This document shows, piece by piece, positions 25,976-39,300 of a DNA stretch of 64,000 bases. Location of the stretch: assembly GCA_016801845.1 (NCBI GenBank), contig CM028927.1, positions 10,628,001 through 10,692,000 on the forward strand. The letters are read 5' to 3'. Below the pieces are notes generated by a model, which was not told where the DNA came from, searched no databases, and saw only the letters and a list, made by a program, of their open reading frames with translations. The stretch is from Polydactylus sextarius (taxonomy: Eukaryota; Chordata; Actinopteri; Polynemidae). The position numbers were made by a program, and so were the translations under genes. Position 1 is the first letter of the stretch. Every line of letters begins with the position of its first letter.

Positions 25976-28900
25976 ACTAATCTTAACCTCCTCATGTACC
26001 TCTCTGACAGGTAGAGGACTAGAAATGAACAGATGAATAGCTTGGTAAATGTTTGGAGGCGCGGGTGTTGCAGTGGAATCAGTGGTGAAGGAAAAAGCAT
26101 TTTTGAGCCTTGTAAAGGTTTATAGCATATGGATTTGACCAAAATGTCACAGCACAGTATGATGATAGTACATGATGAGGTTCACAGTCAAAGAGAGCAT
26201 CTGTTTGCCTGTGGCATCTACACTAAACAATAAAACAATCATATAATCATACAAATAGAAAACACTGCTGCTGGAAAAAACAGTTTTGCGTCATTTAAAC
26301 AGGATGTCTTTTTCTGCATCTCTTCTGTCCGACCTTTCACCCACTCTGTAGTGATCAAATATGGCTTCATCACTATGCTGTGTCAGAAACTCTTCCTGAC
26401 ACATGAAAAGTTCTCTTTTCCTACCTAAAACCTCCAGCAATGAGGAAAATCCCACAAAAACAACCCAACTTTTGCATACAAACTTTGCACAGCAGGTACT
26501 CCAGGGAGGGAGCTAAAAAGACAGTGGTAAAAGCTGATGTTATGCAATCATACCAGTCAGGGGAATGCTCATTATTGTGTGTTTCTGGTGGATTTGTTTG
26601 TTTATTTATTTGGTTGTTTAGCCATTCTCATTCCCTTTCTCCCATTTTCTCTCAGTGGCAAACTGTGTTGTCCTATCTGAGGGCCACTCATCTCTCAATG
26701 ATATTTCACTCCTCTCCATTTGATATGCATATCCATCTCACTGGTTCAAAATGTCCTACACAGTGCCAAGACTGAAATGGCAACTTATAAATGATATGAG
26801 GCTTCATCCCCTCAAATCCATTCATCTGACTGCTTTCTGAAAAGCCATTTTCTCAGTGGCTCGATGGCCTCTGAGGGAAACGGGGTTTTAGATAGAGGTT
26901 TGAAAAAACATAAACATGGACCTTATAATGTAATATGTTACAGATAATGTTTAAATAGTGACTCAGGAGCAATGGATAATTCATGTCTGGTACTGTCCAT
27001 TTGGCTGACAAACTCAATCCTGTTAATCAGGAGGAAATCGTTGACCACTCTGCCACTAATCTGGGATAATGGAAGCCTGTTCCTTTTGTGAAAAAAAGAA
27101 GCTCTCTCCCTCCTCAAAACAACAAACTCTTGTGCATGTTTCTAAAATCTCAATGTCAATATTCATTTTTCCAATACCGTCTCTGTACTCACATTTTATG
27201 GTAGTGCTGCGACTGGCGCTAGCAGCACTGAAACCAGCTGGTACTTCACTTTGCCAGTCAGTGAAGTATTTTCATGCCCAGTGAACAGCAGAAGAGCAAG
27301 AAAGAAAGAAAGGCCATGCAGATGAGCACATGCAAATAGAGGTGTTTCTGAGGGAACTGGTGTTTTAAGATTAATATCGAACAATACAGAATCATTTTGT
27401 CAACTGTAATACAATTAATTGGCAAGTGTTAAATTGTTAATTGAGTATTTTTCTGGCAAAAATGCCATGTTCGACCTGTTGTGAAGTGAATGGAATCCCA
27501 TCAGACATCAGATTAAAGTTGCATCTCTAAATACAAGGACCAGGTCAATTTTACAGCTTTTTTTCCCTTTAATACAGAATTATCAATAAAGTCATTGCTG
27601 TCATTACTGAAAGAACAGGAAAAACATCTTATTGGGACTTGAGCATGTTCACATATTATTAGAAGGTAGTTAACCAAATCGTTACCTTGTCATCCTAACC
27701 GACTGCAACCTTAATTTGCTTCTTTTGTTGTTTTACATATTTGTCGCAGTTCATTACCAAGAAACTTGAGTTACAAACAGTGAAGAGCGCCTATAAATTG
27801 AGCTAAAGGGAATGTATTAGTGTCAACACAAACTTTATTTTGATTTAACTGCCAGAGGTGGTGCATGTGCAGCCATTGTGCTTGCGTGTTCACGTCTGGT
27901 CTTTTCACCAATTGTTGATGTGAGAAATGTAAAATAGCTGTGACTCGGACTTACAAGTTGGTGGCAGTTTTTCCACTCAGCTTTGTGTGCAGATTATGGT
28001 TCAACTAAATTTGACATCATAAAAATTTTCACTTCTAAAGGGGGAGATCAATACTGCATACCTAATGCTGACCCAAACTAAGCACACATCATCTGTACTT
28101 CTACATGCTACAAACTCCCTAGCTAACATGGAGTGGCCCTAAATTGTGTCTATATGCGTTTATCTTTTTCCTTCAAAGAAATAATGAGGTGGTGTTCACT
28201 TTTTTTGTACTTAATGCATTTTTTAGTTGTGATCAGATGTGTTGTGGTAGAAGAACATAATAACTGTTGGATTGACTTGTTGGACTGTTGGTGAAATAAG
28301 GTTTGGCTACATTTATATGAGTGAGTCAGTTACTCTATCTGCATAGTCAAACAGGATTATAAAAAATTGCCAGTTATTACAATCATAATCAGCTTAAACA
28401 AACTGCTTCACTTTCTTTTGGCAGCCTTGCCATTGGTCACATGTAAATGGAGCCAAATATAATTAAATGCCATCGTATTAGTTTATCTAAATGCAATCAC
28501 GATCCCTCTCTTCATTTTTACTGTCATTTTTTAATTTCAGCCAACACAAAATCAGCAACTACACAGCATAAATATTGTGTGTTTCAAAAATGAAAAAGAT
28601 AATGATACTTTCAACATTTTCATTTTCCACTTCCTGTTAAAAAACTGCAATGCTGCATATTAAAATTCAGATCTGCTCAAACAATATTAGGCTTATACTT
28701 AAAAAAAGTGGCTCACTCCATTTAGCAAGCAAGCTTTGTTGGGCACCACTGTAACTGACACAAGAGTTTAAAAAGGTATGAAATGAGTAATATAACTGAC
28801 CAAGAGGATAAGGATTAATGACAAAGCCCATATAGAGCGTTTCATCTCACCCAGCCCTATTGCACAAAGTGCACAGCTTTTGAACAGAATAGGCGGATTT

Positions 28901-30299
28901 TAGCACATGCTCATTGACCTTGTGTAAATGTCCTAGTGCTTTCTGCTGGTCTTTACAATAGAGCTATCTTTGTCTCTGAGGTCTGCATCATGGGCCTAAC
29001 CGAGGTGAACAAGGCAACAACTTCCTCTGTGGGTGCTGGTGTGCATGTACCTGTGTGCATCAAAATGCATTTAAACCATTTTCTTTGCATTCATTCATCG
29101 TGTTTCTGCACTGCACAAAAATCCACTCTCACATTTGTGATCGCACACTGCTATGTCAGCCTGTGAGGATGCACACACACATACACACACACGTGTGTGC
29201 TGCTGCAGTGCTGTGATCGTCCTGACCTAGAAAAGCACTGAGACAGAGAGCTGAGACTCTCTGTGCAGTGACAGAAGGGGGGGAATCCAAGCACCGGTGC
29301 TCAGCTTCAGTGAGCCAGTCGGCAGTCTCACTCCGTCAGTAGCACCAGCTCTGCCACCATCACCACCCCTCCGCAGGATGAGGATAGGCATCAATCAAAA
29401 GTTCACCATAGCCCTCTGAGAAACAATTTTTGAATAATTTGAAGACTGCGAGAATCACGTGTCTGCCACATCAAAGACGCTAGCTGTTCCTCAGCACCAA
29501 ATCAAGCGTGATCATGTTCGCCTTTCAGCTCTCTTGAATTGAAGTTGCAAAAGTGTTGTCTGCTTTGGAAAAAATGTATTTCAATTATTTTTAAATAATA
29601 AAAATATTTTTATTAATAATATTATTATTATTATAACTGACTTAAGTTGATTCTTAGTGGACAAAACAGCAGACAATACTCAACCCTTCCATGCTTGTTT
29701 TTTTACAAAGTAGCAGTTGGCATTTTCAGAATCATATATGAGGCAATTATGTGCAGAAAAGAACTGTCAAGAAATACAGTAAGAGAGGTAAGGCAACAAG
29801 GGAGCACATCTGTGATGTATCATGGCAACTGAGGCAGATGGAGGAGAGAAGTGTCACAGGAAGGCCATTCACAGCTGCACAACAGATTAGTCACACACAC
29901 CCTCATAAAAAACACGCCAACACACATTATCCTATAACATCAATCAGGCAAGAAGCAAGCATATTGTCTTTGTGATGAAAAGATCCTTTACTCCACACAA
30001 AGAGTCAAATTAACTTTCTTTAATTACAGCCCAAGCTCCCCCACTGAGCACAACAAAGACAAGTGTTTTGCCCCCAAAGCATCCTGCAGGCACATTATTC
30101 ACTGACTGATAATGACCCCTGACTGATATTCAGTGGGAGCACTGTGACGCACAGGGCTCAGGTGGATTTTTTGTATGAAGGAGCATCCAATTCAGACATG
30201 GCAATCAGAGCTAACAGCATCTAACTGCCACAGATTCTGACTCATCCTCTCATCATAATGGGAAGTACTGTGTGTACTTCTGTGTGTGATCGACCCTTA

Positions 30300-30811
30300 T
30301 TTAAAGCCCATTTCTACTCCGTTTAATGTACGGAAGTAGGTATGTGTCTCCTACGCATGGGGAGTATGAAATGTCCAACACCTTTCACACTCCCGAAGGG
30401 TATTTCATATTGCCATGGTTGTCAACAATACATCCACTAGAGGACGGCGGCTAGTGCAGAGTTCCGAACTCCACCACAAGTTTCAAATAATAACAAACAT
30501 GGCGACGGTGAAGAAGATCACAGTGTTCATTCCAAGAAAGTGATAAAAAGAGGCAGCACAGTAGACAGTGGTGGTTTGTGCGGCTGTTAAATAAATCACG
30601 GCATGTGAACGGAGATTCCTTCAACTTCGTTCCTCTCACTGGTCTCACTTGAGCTATATTGCACAACACTGCCCCAACGGTTTCCAGTGGTATTACTCCG
30701 TTTGGTGTGTACTGCTACGGATCAATAAGCTCTCTGAAAACAGACCAAATTACACACGTAATGACAGACAAAAGGCTCCCTCCGTATGCGTAGAGTATGA
30801 ATAGGCCTTTA
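30300..30811. mobile_element. Non-autonomous inverted-repeat element, about 510 bp
   Basis: The left end TTAAAGCCCATTTCTACTCC (from 30301) resembles the reverse complement of the right end (CTAAAGGCCTATTCATACTC, reading back from 30811). Related sub-terminal motifs recur inside: CCTACGCATGG near 30352 and CCGTATGCGTAG near 30782. It is richer in CpG than its surroundings. No transposase is visible. A Harbinger-like origin is possible but not shown. Confidence 0.5.
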
Positions 30812-33800
30812 GAGCTACAATAAGTCTGAACAAGGTGAGATTCATTGCTGCTTATTTAAGTCACCTTAAACAAACGGTAAGAAAAGAAGGTTATTATTCA
30901 CTGCTGTTTTTCCATTTATACCCAACTGAGAGAATATCACATACACAATATCTTCTTCTAGCTACTGTCAGATATAAACCAGCCTAGCCTTAACTGCTAG
31001 GTTCCCTCAGGGCATTTAAGACTTTTGTTCTTCTGAGATCAAACAGCCACGCTAAACTACAGCTCTGTCCAACCCATTAACATCTTCTCTTTCCACAGAA
31101 AGGATGAAAGTTGGCGTTCTGGCTATGTTTGGTTTGCGGCAAGTGTGTTGATTTATTGCACCGCCATATTCACTTAAGCACCCTTTAGCCACGCCACCAG
31201 TGATGACTTCAAGCTGAGAGAATAAACGCAACAAGAATCTAGGCTATAACAGTCTTTGATGTCTCATATTTAACATCGCTCACTCAGACATACACTATGT
31301 TCGTGTGCTCTGTTGCAATGTGCAATACTTGCAAATCATGGCTTGCTCTGTTTCTTCAAAAGAAAAAAAAAAATGATTTTAATTAAGTTGGCTATTTAAT
31401 AAAAACAGGTGCAAATGATTTATGTACTTAGAGAGAGGTGATGACACTCATTAAATCCGGGGACATTGTCTTCTTCGGGCATAACAGACGTGTTTATGTT
31501 ATGCTGCTAAATCACAGCAGTTCCTGGGGCTATAGAGACTATCTCACTGCAAACAGCTGATGCAGAATGGTTCGTTTCTTTAATTGGTGAAAGAATATGT
31601 AACCTCTTTATATTGGAATCAGGCAAATGACATAAAAACACAAAATATTCTTTGCACATTAATTAGTTACTGATCAACATTGCCTTTTAAACTATGAGCC
31701 AGCAGGTGGAATTTCTCAAAAAAGAAAAAAAATAAATAAATAAATAAATAAAGAGATTACATAAATTCATAATGGGATTTTGCTTTATGGCACAAAAAGG
31801 AGGAGATCCATGTTCTTCCAATGCAAACAGAGCTAGAGCTTAGAAAATCTGTTAATATAAGATGGTTGAATGATCTAAAAATGGTTTCCAACACGACGGC
31901 TGTTTTTAATAATGCAAAATGAGGAGCCTGATGTAAGAGGCCATCTTGTTGGCGACAGGAGGAAAAGAGTTTAATGTGAGTGCAGGAATCATTTGACATT
32001 TTGGAAAACATGCATACTTCCTCTCTTGCGGCGAGTTAGATTAAAAAAAGATGGATACCACTTTTGTGGCTTCTCTGTAAATATGAATATAAAACCACAA
32101 GTCAGACAGTAACATAAATGCCTTCATCCTCCTTACACCTCCCAAGGCGATAAAATCCATCCATGTGTATGTCTAAAACTCAATAGCTGTCAATTTGCCA
32201 TGACTTGGCAACGTCTGGCATTTGAGAATTGTCAGCAACAACACCAACACATATGTTCAATAGTGTAACTATGTCAACACAAGCATGCAACATACTCAAC
32301 ATATCACTGAATGCTGAGTGGCAGAAGTAAAGTAATGCATAAAAAGAGCCAAAAACAGAACAGCATCTGCTCCGTCTGAGCAGCAACGCACCTCCAACCA
32401 TTATGAGGATTATACAACACTATCTAGGAAATTAAGATGAATAAATCAGAAAACCAACAGTCCACCTGATGCACAAAACACTTATGCAGCTGAGAATAAT
32501 TAACATAAGCATATTAAATGCAACTTTTTTTTATAGCCTGGAGCCAGGACACAGTCTATTTTGGAGGAAGTTTGGGTTGCATTGATAAGCGTCAATACAT
32601 ATAAGTATTAAGTTTAATATAATAAGGATATAAGTTTAAGGTTGAAATAAGCGCAATCGAGTGTAGCAGCCATGTAAACCGAAGAGAAGCTCCACTAGTT
32701 TAGATGTAATTATGATATGAAAATTTTAAAAGCATGGTGACAAGTAAGCCTGTTGTTTTCAGTATTTATCTAATAATGTTAACTGATAATGGCTGAATAT
32801 GTGGAGGGAGGAAGGCATGTGACTAAAAGCACGTGGAGTTCGCGTAAAGCCATAATTAGTAAAAATATGCAACAGGTATGCTGACAACTCTCCAGCCAGA
32901 GTTAGCGTGACCTGACTTGACTTCTTAAAATACAAACACAAATATGTACCCGACAACAACCAAAACAAACGGGAGGATAAAAAAAAAAAAAAACACTGCT
33001 AGACAGCAAAACTGACGCCGTTTTGCCTAACTAACGACCTTGTAACTTTAGAAACTGCATAGCAACTTACATTGGTGGAGCTGCAGCAGGTCCGTTTGGA
33101 AAGAACCACACGGTGAAACAGGCCGGTCAAAGAAACACCAACAGGTCTAAGTTTAAGGTTATGTCCATCAGATAACCTTAGTCGTAATAGAAAATTAAAG
33201 ACCTTGGAGTGGCAGCAATGTGGAAAGTTTTTTTTTCTTTATAAAATCCTTTTCAATCACCGGAACTCTTGCAGCAGGCAACATCAAAGTTATCCTATTA
33301 GCATATTATTAGCAGCGGCAGTAGGTGCCAGGTGCCACAGTGATTAGGGGGCGGAGCTTTCACAACTTCAAAATACGTGCTTATAAGAGAATAAGGTCCA
33401 TGTGGCTGTTAAATATGAAACCACTGTTGAATCCAATTAACACTGCGCAGTGGGATGGGGGCTTATTTTTTTGGTGACTGTTTTTATCATTTACCTTACA
33501 ATTATTTATATAAAGTAAACTGGGCTGACAAAATAATAGGAACACCTGTGTTTATGTGTGAATAACCACCAGAAGCTTGGATTTAGTGCACAAATGATGT
33601 ATGGAACTGTATTGGTTTTAACTAGGTTTACCTAATAAACTGGCAAGTGAATTAGCTCTATCTGAACCATCAACATAAAAATCCTGCTAACATGTAAAAA
33701 CATCAATACTAATACTAATATACTAATCCACTTATACAATATAATACAACAATATTGTGTATGAGTACTTTTACTTTTGAAACCTAGTAACATTTTAATT

Positions 33801-34619
33801 TTACCCCTCACTTCTAGCTAATTTGACTGCAGATCAGGTTGAAGTCGGGTGAATTTATGCAGATATCTCATCAAGCTCTAGAACACTTGTCAACTAAATA
33901 AGGAATCTGAAAACATCTTCCACTACTGCATGTAAGAGAGAAGAGGATATGTCATAACACTGACTGGGAAGCATCACACAGTCACTGCATCTTCCTGTCT
34001 CCCATCCCGGGACAATTTATGACCAGCCAACCCTGGACAACAGGGGCACTTAGAAGTAAAGTGTCACCAGTGGCTAACAGCAGCAAACATATTTATCCAG
34101 CAGTGGCAATTTATAGGGACGGAGCCCTGTCACCAGATGTGAACCCATGGGAGGTGGCCTCAGCCACAGAAGGACAACAAAGGGTACAATACAGGGAGGA
34201 TGGTGCTAGCAGAGAGAGCACCACTGAGAGTACTACTATATGTGAGGGGGAAAGAGTAGAGCCAAAAGACTGAGATGTGCAATATGTGCAGTCCTTCTTT
34301 GTCTTTCTCTGTATATCTTTTTCATCTTTCTCTCATTTGCACAAGTGGACTCACACTCTCAATGCACTAGGGCCATCTCACCGCAGGGTCAGTCTGCAAA
34401 AAAGACAGGAGCAGAGGAGAAAAAGCAATAAAAGCGCCCGATAATGAATCCATGCAACAGAATGATAAATGATCGCAATGAAATCAGAACTGGTTTAATG
34501 ACAGCATAATGAAGATGGGTGAAATTGAGGGTGCGAGGAAAAAAGTTTGAGAACATGAAAGTCAAAGCAGGAGCAAAAGCACCAAATGTAATGAAGGTGG
34601 CAGTAGGGAAAATCTATAC
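30812..34619. other. Gene-free sequence, 30.8-34.6 kb
   Basis: It holds one likely repeat (33522-33655), a short AAAT tandem tract near 31728-31751 and an A run near 32979. An 84-aa frame at 34019-34273 has a balanced composition but no recognisable domain, no convincing splice acceptor at its start and no partner exons, so I do not call it a gene. Confidence 0.5.
33522..33655. repeat. Possible dispersed transposon remnant
   Basis: The start (CAAAATAATAGGAACACCTG) and the end (TACCTAATAAACTGGCAAG) resemble a frequent teleost repeat. The middle is diverged. Class not assigned. Confidence 0.4.
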
Positions 34620-35759
34620 AAGCCAGGGTGAGGGAGAGATGGAATGTTAGTCCTCTCTGCTGCAATAAGCCTCCAGCGGCGAGGGTAAAAGGCAGAGAGG
34701 CCAGTATTCCTGACAGAGCCTTATCTCATCTTCGGTCTGGAATAAAACCCATTTTCCAGCCCTGAGACAATAAAGCACAAGGTTACCAAACCTCGCACCC
34801 GTGACACCCCTATTTAGAGAAAGGCCTCGGCCCAACATAAAAATGCATAACACCATCACCATGCTGAGGGGGAGTGTATGACACTAGGGCTGAACTTGTT
34901 CTGTCTATGTGTGTATATATATATGCTTTATGGTAATGCAATAGAAGTGTGTTATACTTCAGTGTGTAGTGGAGAATATAAACTCTGGTAAGGGAAACAG
35001 AACACACCCCAGTGTTGCCATGCAGATTTTTTCAGATTTACACAGAAGGGTTAATTTAATTGCTTTGTTTATAACCTTGAGGAGCAGGAGAGAAGTAGTG
35101 TGTGGACATGTGCATGTGCATGCATTCATTTAAACAATTGAATGCGCTTGCACAACCGCAGCATGCTCATCGTTCTGTTTTCCCATGGGATTTGTCTCCT
35201 CACACGTTGACGCGAATGTGACAAGTGGCCCCCGTCACCATCACTAAGTGGATTGAGCTGTGTGATGGGCATATCGGGTGCCCTCGGGGAAAAAAATGCC
35301 ATGCGACTCATATAATATGATTCTCCTCTGCTGTAATGGGTGACAAGTGTTTCCTGTCTGTCCACCCACCATTCCTCCATCCGTGCATCCGAGAGCATCG
35401 CCTCAACTAAGCTTCCCCTGCGGACACGTGGAAGCAAATATGATAAGAAGATGGAGGGACTGACAGAAGAGAAAAAAAGAAGAAAAGGAAGAAAGAATGA
35501 GAATGAGGGATGGATGGAGGGGGGAGACAAGACATCTATGTGCATAGTTTCGAGCCAGAGAGATGTCCACAAATCTTCAAGTTTCTTGTCTCATTTACTC
35601 ACAAGGAAAAGGCAGAAATGTGAAATGTCTGCAGTGACAGAGAAACAGACTCTGGCAAAGGGAGATGCAAACACAAGATGGCTGAGGCTAAAATTTGCCC
35701 AGACCTAACGCCTGCTGGACTGAACTTTTTATATACCTCATATCTCTCTCTCTGTCTCT

Positions 35760-35814
<55 letters not shown>

Positions 35815-36300
35815 ATACATATAAACACACATTCCTGAAGAAAGATGTGAATAAAATGTAGTAGCCCACCATGCAGAAAACTAGCGTGTTCTGTTTTCTC
35901 AGAGCTATGCTAATTAGGTCAATTAATTCAATGCATGTTTGGCATCATGGAGTAGTTGGTACAGTTCGCAGAGCATTAACAGCAGTGTCATGCTAATTGC
36001 GAGTTTGTAGCAAATTTCAGCTCAGACACGGCCATTTGGCTCAGACATGGGCGCTGTTTACTCTCCTGTGTGGCCTTACCTTTCTCATCAGAGGGAGACA
36101 TTCAAAACTGGCCAAGGACCAGCCACCACCCATTTGAGGGGGAGGCCTCTGGCCTGCTGATTTAAATGAAACAGCGGTACAGAGCCAGGCTCTGGCATTC
36201 ACAGACTATTTTAATTGCTTGAAACACCATAAAGCGGGGGGGAAGAGCTATTTGCCTGGAAAGTATGCTTATCTAATCTCTCTTGAACTATTTTGCTTGG
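34620..36300. promoter_or_regulatory. Candidate cis-regulatory island
   Basis: Apart from the microsatellite at 35743-35814, this stretch is complex, unrepeated sequence without real reading frames. It contains GATA-type sites (CTTATCTCATC near 34721), homeodomain-like TAATTA at 35911-35916 and AATTAATT at 35921-35928, and the octamer-like ATGCTAAT at 35907-35914 and 35990-35997. These are the looks of vertebrate enhancers. Conservation cannot be judged from one sequence, so this is a suggestion only. Confidence 0.3.
35743..35814. repeat. Compound (TC)n(AC)n microsatellite
   Basis: An interrupted TC tract switches to AC at 35790/35791. A frame of alternating Arg/Glu on the minus strand is a by-product. 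Confidence 0.95.
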
Positions 36301-39300
36301 ATATACAGCTATGGGAAAGCCAAGACAATTAGCACCTTTTGGAATACATTGAGATAGAAATTTTAAGGCAATTGGGGATCACATGTTCGTTTGAGGGTTT
36401 TGAGTTGCAAGATCATTCCCTAACACTTAAAAAAAAAATATTACAATTGGGGCATCATTTCATTTAGGTTCTACATACACTGCATTTTTCCACTCTAAAT
36501 ATACTGTAATGGTCACATAGTAGCTGTTGAAAATACATTTAGTCAAAATGTGCAATGAGAGAACCCATATGTGCTTGTAAAAGCTACATTGCAAACAGAA
36601 TTCCTTCACTGCCAACATGTTAATTAGTTTGGCTGTGTTTCAGAATGATCTCTAATTCTTTATCATTTCACATAAAGGCAACTCTGCATCAGTTGCTGTT
36701 AAAAATATACAGCATGTTACCTCTAGAGTAGAAAGTGACGTGGAAAGGTTTGGCAGCTCAGAAACTACAACCATAAACATGAATTGATAGCGTAAGTCAT
36801 AAATATTGCAATAGTTTTAGTCACACTGAGTGTTCTGAACAAACATATTGTGACACCTGTATGAACATACATATTAGTGTGAAAAAGAGATGTTTCTTTA
36901 GAGATATAGGTCTCTGAGATAATAAAACAGAATCTGAAAAATTGACTGCGATTATTCTGTAATCCATTCTCTTATTATCGAAAACAGCACTTGAATGCAT
37001 GATATTCTTGTGTTTCACTCTTCAGAATTCTGAAGTAGGAGTGTGCAGAGTGTACTTGAAGGCAACACCACCACAAGGCAATTTGCTGTGAAAAATAGCT
37101 ATACTCAGCTAGCATTATTTGACAATGATGAAATGTGAGCCTTACATTTTCCGTTAGGTGTTTGAGACAGTGCAGAAAACTGTAAAAGGGTGATGGAGGC
37201 TTAACTCCTTCTTCTGCATTAGGGAGTAAGTCCAGCAACCTGGTGTGTTTCTTTGGTAGTGTACATAAGTGAGTCTTTGTGTGCATGTGTGTGACAGTGA
37301 GCGTGTATGTGTGTGTGTATGTGTGTGTGTACAGAAGCCCTTTATCAGATGGTAGCAGAGTGGAGCACAGGGAGGGATCGATAGAGCTTTGGCTTGAAAC
37401 AGGGAGACAGTACCTGGATCTCAGCCGACCTCCACCTTTCCTCTCATTGATCTTCATTACCTCCACAGACTGGAGCTCAAGCAGACTGGAGCTTGAGGAA
37501 CTGGGTGCAGTGGCCCATACACACAGGAACACATACTGTACACACTCCCACGAATGCCTGAACACACATGTATTCACACACACATATGCACAGTGTACAG
37601 TCAGAGTAATCTCTCTGATTTTGTAGCATCTTAAGTGAAGCAAGGCAAGACACACTACCATTCATCCTTACATGCATTGTTCACGTATCACACACATGTA
37701 GTGAAGCTGGTTTTAGACACTTGACAAAAACCTGCATTCCAACCTATTGTCATGGGTTGGACATGAGTCATGGCAAGTTTCAACATCTGCTGGAAGAATA
37801 CTGTGCAATCTGTATGGTGAAAAGCTTCAAAAAAGGAATGATGTTAACCTTGATCTGAGTTGTTTTTGTCAGCTGTTGTTACAAGGTCAAGAACAAACAG
37901 TCCTATATTTCAGTGATGGCAAATCTGATTTATGCCATCGTTTAAAGGGGTACTTTTTAGCATTTTGCATTGCAAAACAAAAGACATTTTTTTCTTGAAA
38001 AGAATTCTGAATCTAACTTTGAGTTCTTTTAAGTGTAAGTTTTGGAGGTTTCTCTTTCATCTAACCCTCAATAGCACAACATATTACATCTGATTGTGAA
38101 ATAATTCCAGAAGAAAATTATAAACACAAGAAAAAATATACAGCTCAACCTGCCTCTCTTGCGACTACAAAAACTCAATGGTTAACCGTCTATGTTGATA
38201 ACAAGTTTATCTTTCAGATATGTTAAAATGCAGTTTAACTAAATTGATATGCCACCCATATTAGATTTTATTACATCAGCAGGAGCCCTGATAGTAGCAA
38301 TTGCCTCATTATTAAGAACATTTATTGACTGAACTACAATTTCATTTCATTATGAAATGATTACAAAAATAAGATGTCTAATGGTGGATACGTAAACTGT
38401 GAAGTGATTTCCTTCTTAAAATAAGTGTTGTCCTGGCTTGGTAAGTGGGGTGCTTTGTATCCGCAAAGCATAATTCGGTATTTGTGGGTTGATAAATAGT
38501 TATCCATAGAGCCTTTTCTAATGCAATAGTTAATGAATGTCAATATGTGAAGTGTTGTGTTTTTCTATTATTATGACTATTTTCCATGTTCACTAACTTT
38601 GCAAGTGAACTTGCAGCAATGAATACAAGCAAGATGAAGCACGTAAACAGAACCAACAGTTCAGTCTAAGCTGATCTTTTTTTTCTTTGTTACTAAAGAT
38701 GTTGTGATAGTTATAATAGAAATAAAATGTTTTGTTTCTCGCTTGCAGAATGAACTATTTGAAACAATGTGGATGTCATTTCTATCCAGGACTCACTCAG
38801 AAAGAGACACGCTTTTGAATAAAGGTAATACAAATAGAAGAGTAATTAAAACCTTGAACCTTTGTTTATGGAACATTATCCAAAAACACATTAATTTACA
38901 GTACATCCCAAGTGGATTCCATTTCTACTCCATTATTTCCACAAACAAAAACAACAAAATTGGATGTTAGCACATTTTAGTCAAGCTCCAACTTTCAGTT
39001 AAGCCGCTGCTGGTTTTGTCTATTTGAAGAGAGTAATATAATTACTTCATTCAGTTTGATAATTAAAGGGAATGTTCTTGATAAAGACAATAACAAAAAA
39101 CAAACAAATGCTGCTTTTATTCAGAGAAATTGCTTGAAATACCCTTGTAATCCTTTAGATTTTTAAACACATACAATTCAATGCAATTCGCATTCAGCAA
39201 GTAGCTGGTGAGGACCAAAGCTCTGGCACATGAATTAGACAGTTTGTTTTATTGCTTGTGTGTCTACTCTTCACCTTGTCATTAAGAAGCCAGGCATTTA

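Larger units (their letters stand above)
15489..30299. other. Gene-free sequence, 15.5-30.3 kb
   Basis: I see no exon, RNA gene or intact mobile element. It holds poly(A) runs (19759-19794; 22903-22922; 22951-22967), the G-rich tract and the AC/AG repeat. The stretch 19350-19620 is CpG-richer and may be an old repeat. The stretch 29160-29480 is of higher complexity and lower AT content than its surroundings, but has no splice-supported exon. Confidence 0.5.

Noticed and set aside
34019..34273. 84-codon frame with balanced composition
   Set aside because: No recognisable domain, no flanking exons and no clear acceptor; kept only as a note in the regional description.
35126..35572. 148-codon minus-strand frame
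   Set aside because: Its Phe/Leu/Ser-rich centre comes from a purine tract on the opposite strand (GAAAAAAAGAAGAAAAGG type). No family resemblance.
36975..37661. Longest open frame, 228 codons on the minus strand
   Set aside because: It contains runs of His-Thr and Tyr-Thr from a CA repeat, has no known domain and no splice partners, and lies in low-complexity DNA.
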